This document shows positions 1-5,786 of a stretch of DNA of 13,305 nucleotides, one piece after another. Origin of the DNA: an uncultured Eubacterium sp. GTDB lineage: Bacteria > Bacillota > Clostridia > Lachnospirales > Lachnospiraceae. The notes under the pieces were generated by a model. That model did not search any database, was not told where the DNA came from, and worked only from the letters and a program-made list of their open reading frames with translations. The stretch lies in contig CAJUHV010000044.1 in the NCBI GenBank assembly GCA_910586445.1, forward strand, positions 1-13,305, in the 5' to 3' direction. The position numbers were made by a program, and so were the translations under genes. How positions within the stretch are numbered: position 1 is the stretch's first letter; every line of letters begins with the position of its first letter.

Positions 1-1
1 G

Positions 2-355
2 AAGAAGGGATGGCTTGCAGCGAGGGCAGCAGAGAACGTTATTGGTATTACGGGGCATAGTCTCAGGCTGGAAGCCTTGCGGATCACTCCATATGGACAG
101 GCAATTTATGCGAAGGCCCATATCCAATCGGAGGGCTGGGTAGATTATGGACAGGTTACGGAAGATACGGTGATTGGTACGGTAGGGGAAGAGAAACGTA
201 TAGAATGTCTGTGTATGAAAGGAGATTTTGACTATCGTGTGCATATACAAGCTTCGGGGTGGACAGACTGGACAAGGGCTGATGGGATAGCGACGCTTGG
301 AACGGTAGGTCAGGCTTTGCGGATCGAGGCGATTCAGTTTAGAAAAAGAAAATAG
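2..355 (+). CDS. ChW-repeat surface protein, C-terminal part (5' end outside window)
   Basis: The frame is open from the left edge, so this is the end of a longer gene; a TTG at 77 lies in frame but inside the repeat region and is unlikely to be the start. The visible 117 residues contain the end of one and two further copies of a repeat of about 45 residues with the pattern Y-x-(A/V)-H-I-Q-x-x-G-W-x-D, then G-T-V-G and L-R-I-E-A. This is the clostridial hydrophobic W (ChW) repeat, found mainly in secreted or surface proteins of Clostridia and thought to mediate binding to surfaces or to other proteins. The last copy ends in IQFRKRK just before the stop, so there is no C-terminal sortase anchor. 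The enzymatic or other N-terminal part cannot be seen. Transcription runs toward the ABC operon, but the 240-bp gap with regulatory repeats argues against cotranscription. Confidence 0.85.
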   Translation, partial: KKGWLAARAAENVIGITGHSLRLEALRITPYGQAIYAKAHIQSEGWVDYGQVTEDTVIGTVGEEKRIECLCMKGDFDYRVHIQASGWTDWTRADGIATLGTVGQALRIEAIQFRKRK

Positions 356-439
356 ATCTCTGGGCAAGAAACAAACAAGAAATTTTTACATCATATTTTG
401 ACACAAAACGTAACGAAGAATGACAGTTAAAAATAAACG

Positions 440-460
440 GTTAGCGACACGTTAGCGACA
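440..460 (+). repeat. Tandem 10-bp direct repeat (GTTAGCGACA x2, 11-bp period)
   Basis: GTTAGCGACA occurs at 440-449 and again at 451-460, so the two copies sit about one helical turn apart on the same DNA face. This spacing suits tandem binding of a response-regulator dimer. It lies about 140 bp upstream of the ABC ATPase start, with CAGTTAAAAAT (424-434) just before it. That the repeats are an operator is inference. Confidence 0.55.
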
Positions 461-462
461 AA

Positions 463-492
463 ATCAACGGAAATATGCACATTTCCGTTGAT
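463..492 (+). promoter_or_regulatory. Perfect 12-bp inverted repeat with 6-nt loop
   Basis: ATCAACGGAAAT at 463-474 is the exact reverse complement of ATTTCCGTTGAT at 481-492, with ATGCAC between. No T-run follows on the plus strand, and only TTTTG follows on the minus strand, so it is a poor intrinsic terminator. It may be an operator palindrome for the ABC operon or a weak terminator for the ChW gene, whose stop lies 107 bp upstream. Confidence 0.55.
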
Positions 493-522
493 AAAATTTA
501 AGGAATCTTTAAGGATTGCCTA

Positions 523-551
523 AAGACATATAAGATTTAAAAAAATAAAAT
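523..551 (+). promoter_or_regulatory. Candidate promoter of the MacB-type ABC operon
   Basis: AAGACA at 523-528 and TAAAAT at 546-551 are separated by 17 bp and match the sigma-A boxes at 4/6 and 5/6 positions. The putative transcription start would lie about 35 bp before the ATG at 596. The region is very A/T-rich, so other -10 boxes (for example TATAAG at 529-534) are possible. Confidence 0.35.
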
Positions 552-595
552 AGAACGTGTAATTGATAACTACCCGTAGTAAAGGAAGAGTTGAT

Positions 596-1357
596 ATGAA
601 GAAAATATTACTGAAAACCGAGAATCTAAGCAAATCCTTTTCAAGCGGCGGAAGCCTGCAGCACGTTCTGAGAAATATTGACCTTGAATTGTACCAGGGA
701 GATTTTACCGTAATCATGGGCGCAAGCGGGGCAGGAAAATCCACGCTTTTGTACGCCTTGTCAGGAATGGATACGCCAACCCTTGGCACGATTACCTTTG
801 GGGAGCGGGTAATCTCCAATCTGAACCAGGACGAACTGGCCGTATTCCGGCGCGACCATTGCGGATTTGTATTCCAGCAGATCTACCTGATCGACGGAAT
901 GTCCGTGACGGACAATGTCATGTCGGCGGGGCTGCTTGTAAGCAAGGATAAGAAAGCAATCCTTGCAAAGGCAAAAGAATTATTTGCAGCTGTGGACATC
1001 TCTGAGGAAACACAGAAGAAGTTTCCCACCCAGATATCAGGCGGGGAGGCCCAGCGGGCGGGAATGGTGCGGGCGTTGATTAACAGTCCGGAAATCCTGT
1101 TTGCCGACGAGCCGACGGGCGCGCTTAACTCAAAGACCGGCCTGGACGTGCTGGATACGCTGACCCGCTTCAATGAGATGGGGCAGAGCATCGTCATGGT
1201 GACTCACGATATGCGTTCCGCAAGGCGCGGCAACCGGATACTTTACTTGAAGGACGGCATAATTCTGGGAGAGTGCGATTTGGGAAAAGCTGGTTTGCCG
1301 GACGACGCAGGCAGACAAGAAAAGCTTGCCGCTTTCCTTGCGGAAATGGGGTGGTAG
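596..1357 (+). CDS. ABC transporter ATP-binding protein, LolD/MacB family
   Basis: This 253-residue nucleotide-binding subunit would power the FtsX-type permease encoded directly downstream. Walker A is GASGAGKST (42-50), Q-loop QQ at 94-95, signature ISGGEAQRAG (147-156), Walker B ILFAD followed by catalytic Glu172, and H-loop His204 in THD. Length and motif order fit the LolD/MacB/BceA group, whose members drive lipoprotein release, peptide efflux or antimicrobial-peptide resistance. I chose the ATG at 596 because AGGAAG lies about 8 nt before it and the N-terminus MKKILLKTENLSKSF is typical; an in-frame TTG at 563 has no good ribosome binding site. The stop at 1357 is two bases from the ATG of the permease, indicating one operon. 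No kinase or regulator of the BceRS type is adjacent. Substrate unknown. Confidence 0.93.
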   Translation: MKKILLKTENLSKSFSSGGSLQHVLRNIDLELYQGDFTVIMGASGAGKSTLLYALSGMDTPTLGTITFGERVISNLNQDELAVFRRDHCGFVFQQIYLIDGMSVTDNVMSAGLLVSKDKKAILAKAKELFAAVDISEETQKKFPTQISGGEAQRAGMVRALINSPEILFADEPTGALNSKTGLDVLDTLTRFNEMGQSIVMVTHDMRSARRGNRILYLKDGIILGECDLGKAGLPDDAGRQEKLAAFLAEMGW

Positions 1358-1359
1358 AA

Positions 1360-3702
1360 ATGGGGAAAAGTTTTCTTCTTGCCCGGTCTAACCTGAAAAA
1401 GGCAAAGGGACAGACCGCAGCCATTATTGTGCTTATATTTCTCGCGGCTCTCATGCTGAACCTGTGGCTTTGGCTGTCCCTGGATTACAGGGAGAATTTC
1501 AAACGCTGTCACGACCGGCTGAACGCGGAACACGTCACGTTAGCGATCGACGGCGGCAGCAGGGAGGTAGAGGATTTTCTTGAGGATACCTTAGAGGGGG
1601 ATACCCGTACGGCGGAATATTTTATGGATTCTGTCATGCATATGGTGGGAACGTTCGAGTATAACGGCGGTGAAATGAATACGGAGCTTATTTTCTTTGA
1701 GAAAGAAGCCGCCCTATCACGTCCGATAGGCAGGATAGAGATTGTTGAGGACAGTGAGTATACAAGAGGAGTCTATATGCCCAACCTGTACGAATCAGAC
1801 GAGATTGCCATAGGAAAGACCATAGAGCTTTCAATTGGGAATAGAAAGATGTCGTATACTGTGTGCGGTTTTTTCAACAGCGCAATGACAGGCTCTCATA
1901 ACTGCGGTCTGTGCGGGATTTTGATGACGGAAGACTGCTATCAAGAACTTAAGGAGGCGGCATGTGCGCCTCAGGCAACGCTTTGTTCCATTCGGCTTAA
2001 GGACAAATCAGAAAGTGAAGATTACGACGCAATGCTGAAAGACGCCGTTTCTTCTCGGTTTGCGGCAGCCCGTACTGTGAGCAATACCTATGATCTGGTA
2101 TCGCGTTCCCGCTATATTTCCCAGATGATATGTTCAGGGATAATGAGCGCGATGGCATTTTTGATTCTTCTCATTGCCCTTGTTGTGATTGCGTCCAATA
2201 TCGTCAACTACATTCAGGAGAATATGAAGAACTTAGGTGCGCTCAAGGCAATCGGCTACACCAGCCGGCAGCTCGTTTCATCTCTTCTTTTGCAGTTTAC
2301 AGGAATTGCTCTGGCGGTCGCCCTTTGGGGCGCAGGGATTTCCTATGCGCTGTTTCCGTATATCAATAAGCTGATGGAATTACAGACGGGAATCCCCTAT
2401 GAGATTCGGTTCCTGCCAATCCCGTTTTTTCTGACGCTTGGGGTTTTAGGCGGGGCGGTTTCGTTTGTGGTATGGATATCTTCGCGCAGAATCCGGAAAG
2501 TAGAGCCAATCGTTGCGCTTAGGCAGGGAATAAAGACCCACACGTTTAAGAAAAACCATGTTCCTCTGGAAACCACACGGGCAGGGCTTAACCTTGCGCT
2601 GGCGCTTAAGACGGCGTTTTCCGGCATGAAGCATAATGTGACGGTGTGCATTACCATGCTTGTGTTATCGCTTGTGGCCGTATTTTCAGGGGTGATGTTT
2701 GAAAATATGATTACAGATATGACCCCGTTTTTAAATATGATTGTGGGGGAGACGGCAGATAGCTGTATCAATGTGGAGGCAGGGGCCGAGAAAGAGTTTC
2801 TGGATAAAATGGCTGGGGACCAACGGGTAAGCAAGCTCTATCTTTATAACAGCGTCCAGATGCTCCATGTGGGCGGCGACGTTCTGATGGTTACGATTAC
2901 CGATGATTTTTCCAAGGTAAATAATCAGGAAGTGATAGTAGAAGGAAGATTTCCCAAGTATGACAATGAGATGGCGATTGCCGCGAAATATGCAGAAGAA
3001 AGGGAGCTTAGAATCGGGGATGAGATTAAGCTTACGGCAGACGGCAAACAGGGCGGATATATCATATCAGGATTTGTGCAGATCACCAATAATCTTGGGA
3101 AAGACTGCCTGCTGACAAGAGAGGGCTACGAACGGATGGGGGAAATGCAGAATACAAGCTATTACCTCAACCTTACGGACGGTACGGATATCGGGGCTTT
3201 CAACACGGAAATGAAAGAAAGTCTTGGGAATAAAGTAAACGCGACGATTGATATTGAAGCAACGGTCGAAAGCGCGGCATCCATCTATGTTCTGCTGATG
3301 AAGATGATTGTGTTTGCCGTTCTTGCGCTGAGCGTAGTGGTGATTACCTTCGTGTTGTACCTGCTTGTGAGGACCATAGTCAGCAATAAGAAACAGGAAT
3401 ACGGGATTCTGAAAGCCCTTGGTTTCACGACTGGACAGCTGATCCTGCAGACGGCTCTTTCCTTTATGCCGGCAGTGGTTCTCTCTACCGTTGTTGGAGT
3501 GACTGTGTGCAGCTTTATTATTAATCCTTTAGCCGCTTTGTTTTTAAAGGATATCGGGATTGTGAAGTGTACGTTCAAAGTACCGATTGGGTACAATATC
3601 CTTGCGGGGATAGGGATGATCGGGGCGGCGTTTGGGATCGCGTGCCTGTTATCCATGAAGATAAAGAAGATTACGCCCAGGGCGCTGCTTGCGGGAGAGT
3701 AA
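1360..3702 (+). CDS. ABC transporter permease with two FtsX domains
   Basis: The 780-residue membrane subunit partners the preceding ATPase. I see about eight membrane segments (roughly 19-41, 256-283, 306-334, 354-375, 426-448, 641-673, 694-722, 744-766), giving two FtsX-type halves with large outside domains at 42-250 and 450-640. The coupling motif appears twice, as LGALKAIGYTSRQL (292-305) and YGILKALGFTTGQLI (681-695), which supports an internal duplication. Such MacB-like permeases do mechanotransmission and do not form a classical pore. Unusual here is a cluster of six cysteines at 169, 182, 185, 193, 202 and 209 in the first ectodomain, including a CGLC pair. The frame is open further upstream, to 1273, overlapping the ATPase gene; the ATG at 1360 is preferred because it places the short charged N-terminus directly before the first membrane segment, as in relatives. 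Substrate cannot be told from sequence. Confidence 0.92.
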   Translation: MGKSFLLARSNLKKAKGQTAAIIVLIFLAALMLNLWLWLSLDYRENFKRCHDRLNAEHVTLAIDGGSREVEDFLEDTLEGDTRTAEYFMDSVMHMVGTFEYNGGEMNTELIFFEKEAALSRPIGRIEIVEDSEYTRGVYMPNLYESDEIAIGKTIELSIGNRKMSYTVCGFFNSAMTGSHNCGLCGILMTEDCYQELKEAACAPQATLCSIRLKDKSESEDYDAMLKDAVSSRFAAARTVSNTYDLVSRSRYISQMICSGIMSAMAFLILLIALVVIASNIVNYIQENMKNLGALKAIGYTSRQLVSSLLLQFTGIALAVALWGAGISYALFPYINKLMELQTGIPYEIRFLPIPFFLTLGVLGGAVSFVVWISSRRIRKVEPIVALRQGIKTHTFKKNHVPLETTRAGLNLALALKTAFSGMKHNVTVCITMLVLSLVAVFSGVMFENMITDMTPFLNMIVGETADSCINVEAGAEKEFLDKMAGDQRVSKLYLYNSVQMLHVGGDVLMVTITDDFSKVNNQEVIVEGRFPKYDNEMAIAAKYAEERELRIGDEIKLTADGKQGGYIISGFVQITNNLGKDCLLTREGYERMGEMQNTSYYLNLTDGTDIGAFNTEMKESLGNKVNATIDIEATVESAASIYVLLMKMIVFAVLALSVVVITFVLYLLVRTIVSNKKQEYGILKALGFTTGQLILQTALSFMPAVVLSTVVGVTVCSFIINPLAALFLKDIGIVKCTFKVPIGYNILAGIGMIGAAFGIACLLSMKIKKITPRALLAGE

Positions 3703-3703
3703 G

Positions 3704-3766
3704 AAAAATATGCAAGGGGCTTCTGCGATAAGCAAGATTTATGCTTAGTGCAAAGGCCCCTTATGC
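3704..3766 (-). terminator. Intrinsic terminator of the sdpR-sdpI-like operon, possibly bidirectional
   Basis: TGCAAGGGGC (3711-3720) pairs with GCCCCTTATGCA (3755-3766) with a two-base bulge, and an inner stem TAAGCA/TGCTTA (3729-3734 with 3742-3747) extends the rod. Read on the minus strand the hairpin is followed by TATTTTTCTT, a proper U-tract, 25 bases after the sdpI-like stop. The plus strand lacks a U-tract, but the stem may still slow readthrough from the permease gene, which stops at 3702. Confidence 0.75.
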
Positions 3767-3791
3767 AGTGTGCCGATGGAAGGGTGAGACA

Positions 3792-4493
3792 TCAACCGAT
3801 ATCTTTTCTGCTCCTTAGATACAAATTAAGGGAGTAAGCAGCCGGCAGAATGAGGATGACCGCGATCACTGCCGGCAGTACCCAGCTTAAGCGGAGAAAG
3901 GCATTGAGGATACACAGGATTCCGGCCCCGGCGTACAGACGTCCCGAGAACCGGTGTGTGCAAGTCCAGTTATTTTCATCCGCCAGCGTCCATGGAAGTT
4001 TGATGCCCACCGTATAATTCTGGCGGCACTTAGGCAGGTAATTCCCAATCAGGAAAAAGATAACCCCCATCATCAGGTTCATAAAAAATGCAGAATTTAG
4101 CCAATCTGCCATAGAAAGCTCAAGTGCGTACCCATAGACGCCAGCGCAGCATACCAGTGAGCATACCGGACAGATAAGCAGAACCAGCCGGTACATCTTC
4201 GGACTGATATTCTTGTACTTTGGGTCGATTGCCGTACAAAAGGCACATAGAAGGTGGGCCGCAAATATCAATGCAGGAATCCCCAGAACGGCAAAGGTCT
4301 TAGAGCTAAATCCGTTGGGCGTGCCGTCGGATGCGAAATGCGTGGCAATTGTGTCCGGAAGCCGGTTCCAGCATAAGATTCCGATCAGTATGGGCATTAA
4401 TGTGACAAGGCTGGTGAGCAGTATCAAAATGCGATGGCTTTGGAGCATAGACTGATTCCCTTGGTCCATATTCATTCCGTCTCTTTTATTCAT
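3792..4493 (-). CDS. sdpI: SdpI-family immunity/regulatory membrane protein
   Basis: A 233-residue integral membrane protein. The N-terminal half carries the DUF1648 hallmark LPDTIATHFASDGTPNGF (45-62) after the first membrane helix, and the C-terminal half carries the SdpI motif IGNYLPKCRQNYTVGIKLPW (149-168) with ENNW and the following RFSGRLY. About six membrane helices are visible. In Bacillus subtilis, SdpI gives immunity to the SdpC toxin and, when toxin is bound, sequesters the repressor SdpR at the membrane. Here the ATG at 4493 overlaps the stop of the ArsR-type gene by four bases (ATGA), and AAAGGAGGA lies about 8 nt upstream, so the pair is translationally coupled. In-frame ATGs at codons 7 and 9 are possible but lack that site. 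No sdpABC toxin genes are in the window, so the role may be orphan immunity or envelope-stress sensing. Confidence 0.9.
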   Translation of the reverse strand: MNKRDGMNMDQGNQSMLQSHRILILLTSLVTLMPILIGILCWNRLPDTIATHFASDGTPNGFSSKTFAVLGIPALIFAAHLLCAFCTAIDPKYKNISPKMYRLVLLICPVCSLVCCAGVYGYALELSMADWLNSAFFMNLMMGVIFFLIGNYLPKCRQNYTVGIKLPWTLADENNWTCTHRFSGRLYAGAGILCILNAFLRLSWVLPAVIAVILILPAAYSLNLYLRSRKDIG

Positions 4494-4762
4494 GATTCAT
4501 TTCCTCCTTTTAAATTAGAAAGCCAGGCCATCAATTCCTCCACCACGGAAGTATTCAGTTCATAGTATACAAAATTCTTGTATTTTGATTCATAAACCAG
4601 ATCTGCTTTTTTCAAAATTCCCAGGTGGTATGAGATGGTGGCGCCGGTCATGTCAAAATGACTCCCAATTTCTCCGGCTGACATGGCTCCGGATTTCAGC
4701 AGCGTAAGGATTTCACGCCGGACGGGGTCGGATAACGCTTTGAAGGTCTGTCCGAAACTCAA
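4490..4762 (-). CDS. sdpR: ArsR-family autorepressor, SdpR-like
   Basis: A 90-residue winged helix-turn-helix protein with the ArsR layout: FKALSDPVRREILTLL (7-22), then a recognition region SAGEIGSHFDMTGATISYHL (28-47) and a beta-wing around 55-69. It has no clustered cysteine or histidine metal site, which fits the metal-independent SdpR branch. The start is a TTG at 4762: an AGGAGGG lies about 7 nt upstream, and the nearby ATG at 4769 is out of frame. It is the first gene of a two-gene operon with the SdpI-like gene. Two palindromes bracket its promoter (4787-4808 and 4842-4865), so it very likely represses itself and sdpI until the membrane partner withdraws it. This logic is known for B. 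subtilis SdpRI and inferred here. Confidence 0.88.
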   Translation of the reverse strand: MSFGQTFKALSDPVRREILTLLKSGAMSAGEIGSHFDMTGATISYHLGILKKADLVYESKYKNFVYYELNTSVVEELMAWLSNLKGGNES

Positions 4763-4786
4763 TAAGCATCCCTCCTGTTTAATTAG

Positions 4787-4808
4787 TATTTAGAAATATT
4801 TCTAAATA
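4787..4808. promoter_or_regulatory. Operator 1 of the sdpR-like gene (perfect 22-bp palindrome)
   Basis: TATTTAGAAAT at 4787-4797 is followed without a gap by its exact reverse complement, ATTTCTAAATA. It covers the predicted transcription start, just downstream of the minus-strand -10 box at 4810-4815. It shares the arm TATTTAGAAA with the second site 56 bp away (centre to centre). This is the expected form of an ArsR/SdpR-type operator. Confidence 0.75.
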
Positions 4809-4809
4809 G

Positions 4810-4838
4810 ATAATAACACTGGCACATGAAAATAGCAA
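4810..4838 (-). promoter_or_regulatory. Promoter of the sdpR-sdpI-like operon
   Basis: On the minus strand TTGCTA (4838-4833) and TATTAT (4815-4810) are separated by exactly 17 bp. The promoter lies between the two palindromic operators, with one directly upstream of the -35 box and one at the start site, so a bound repressor would block polymerase from both sides. Confidence 0.6.
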
Positions 4839-4841
4839 GAG

Positions 4842-4865
4842 CTATTTAGAAAAAAATCTAAATAG
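4842..4865. promoter_or_regulatory. Operator 2 of the sdpR-like gene (9-bp arms, 6-bp A-run centre)
   Basis: CTATTTAGA (4842-4850) and TCTAAATAG (4857-4865) are exact reverse complements around AAAAAA. The arms match operator 1, but the centre makes this site two bases longer, so affinity may differ. It lies just upstream of the minus-strand -35 box and about 50 bp upstream of the divergent ABC-operon promoter, which it might also influence. Confidence 0.7.
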
Positions 4866-4915
4866 TTAATTATCTTAAATAGACATATAATGGAAAGAAA
4901 GTAAGTGATTAAGGG

Positions 4916-4944
4916 ATGACATTTTTAACTGAAATATATATAAT
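4916..4944 (+). promoter_or_regulatory. Promoter of the ABC/GHKL/CPBP/LytTR cluster
   Basis: ATGACA (4916-4921) and a consensus TATAAT (4939-4944) lie 17 bp apart, a 5/6 and 6/6 match to sigma-A boxes. The -10 box lies within the 28-bp palindrome, and the spacer contains the AgrA-like half site read on the minus strand (4921-4931). The predicted leader is about 75-80 nt before the ATPase ATG at 5029. Confidence 0.75.
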
Positions 4945-4960
4945 AATTATTATATATATT
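4933..4960. repeat. 28-bp perfect palindrome covering the -10 box
   Basis: The 14-base arm AATATATATAATAA (4933-4946) is followed without a gap by its exact reverse complement (4947-4960). All bases are A or T. It spans the -10 box at 4939-4944 and the predicted start site, the position expected for a repressor operator. It could also melt easily or extrude as a cruciform. No gene for an obvious cognate repressor is next to it apart from the ArsR-type protein, whose own operators look different. Confidence 0.75.
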
Positions 4961-5028
4961 GAACCGGACGGCCCAGGCAGTACATTCTTGCTGAGGCGTC
5001 AAAGAGACCTGAGAAAGAAGGAGTGTAA

Positions 5029-5745
5029 ATGAGATTTACCATCGAGCATCTATCGAAACATTTTGAGAAAAAAGAGGTTCTTCGCGACATTGATTTTATA
5101 TTTGAAAGCGGTAAGATCTACGGGCTTTTAGGACGAAACGGTGCGGGCAAGACCACGCTGTTTAACTGCCTGAACCGTGATATGAAGGCGGAGGGAGGCA
5201 GTTTTTTTCTGGAGACGGACGGACAGAGACGGGACGTCGTACCGGAAGATATAGGCTATGTGCTGTCTACTCCTACGGTGCCGGAGTTTCTGACGGGGCG
5301 GGAGTTCTTGAAGTTCTTTATAGATATCCATGAAGAACAGCTCAAGGATTTAAGGAGTTTGGATGAATATTTCGATTACATGGGTATTTTCCCTGAGGAT
5401 AGAGATAAGCTTTTAAAAGATTATTCTCACGGGATGAAGAATAAGATGCAGATGCTAGTCAATATCATTACAAAACCGAATCTCCTGCTTCTGGATGAAC
5501 CGTTGACTTCTCTTGACGTGGTGGTTGCGGAGGAGATGAAGCAGATCCTTCGGGAGCTGAAAGAAGAGAGAATTATTATCTTCTCTACCCATATTATGGA
5601 TCTTGCGCTGGATCTGTGCGATGAAATCGTGCTGCTCAACCACGGGGAACTTGAGAGCGTAGACAAGACGAATCTTAACAGCAATGAGTTTAAAGAGAAG
5701 ATTCTGGCGGCCCTAAGGGAGCCTGAAGCGCGGCAGACATACTAG
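5029..5745 (+). CDS. ABC transporter ATP-binding protein (ABC-2 exporter type)
   Basis: A 238-residue ATPase with Walker A GRNGAGKTT (35-43), a signature region YSHGMKNKM (132-140), Walker B LLLLD with Glu157, D-loop SLD (161-163) and H-loop His188 in STHIMD. Overall layout fits the exporter branch that includes LanF/BcrA-type immunity and multidrug ATPases. Two departures stand out: the Q-loop position, in IGYVLSTP (75-82), has Ser80 where IGYLPQE-type relatives have Gln, and the signature has SHG in place of SGG. The latter is seen in some members of this branch. AAGGAG lies 6-7 nt before the ATG. It is the first gene of a plus-strand cluster; the membrane partner starts 41 bp downstream. 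Exported substrate unknown; a peptide or envelope-active compound is a reasonable guess given the AgrC-like kinase in the same cluster. Confidence 0.92.
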   Translation: MRFTIEHLSKHFEKKEVLRDIDFIFESGKIYGLLGRNGAGKTTLFNCLNRDMKAEGGSFFLETDGQRRDVVPEDIGYVLSTPTVPEFLTGREFLKFFIDIHEEQLKDLRSLDEYFDYMGIFPEDRDKLLKDYSHGMKNKMQMLVNIITKPNLLLLDEPLTSLDVVVAEEMKQILRELKEERIIIFSTHIMDLALDLCDEIVLLNHGELESVDKTNLNSNEFKEKILAALREPEARQTY

Positions 5746-5786
5746 AAGCTTACCTGTGAAGCTTGAAAAAGCATGAGGAGAAAGGC

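Noticed and set aside
398..427. TTGACA at 398-403 as a promoter
   Set aside because: No acceptable -10 hexamer at 16-18 bp downstream.
1273..1359. 29-residue N-terminal extension of the FtsX-type permease
   Set aside because: It overlaps the ATPase gene out of frame and is Arg/Cys-rich; the ATG at 1360 gives the normal short N-terminus before helix one.
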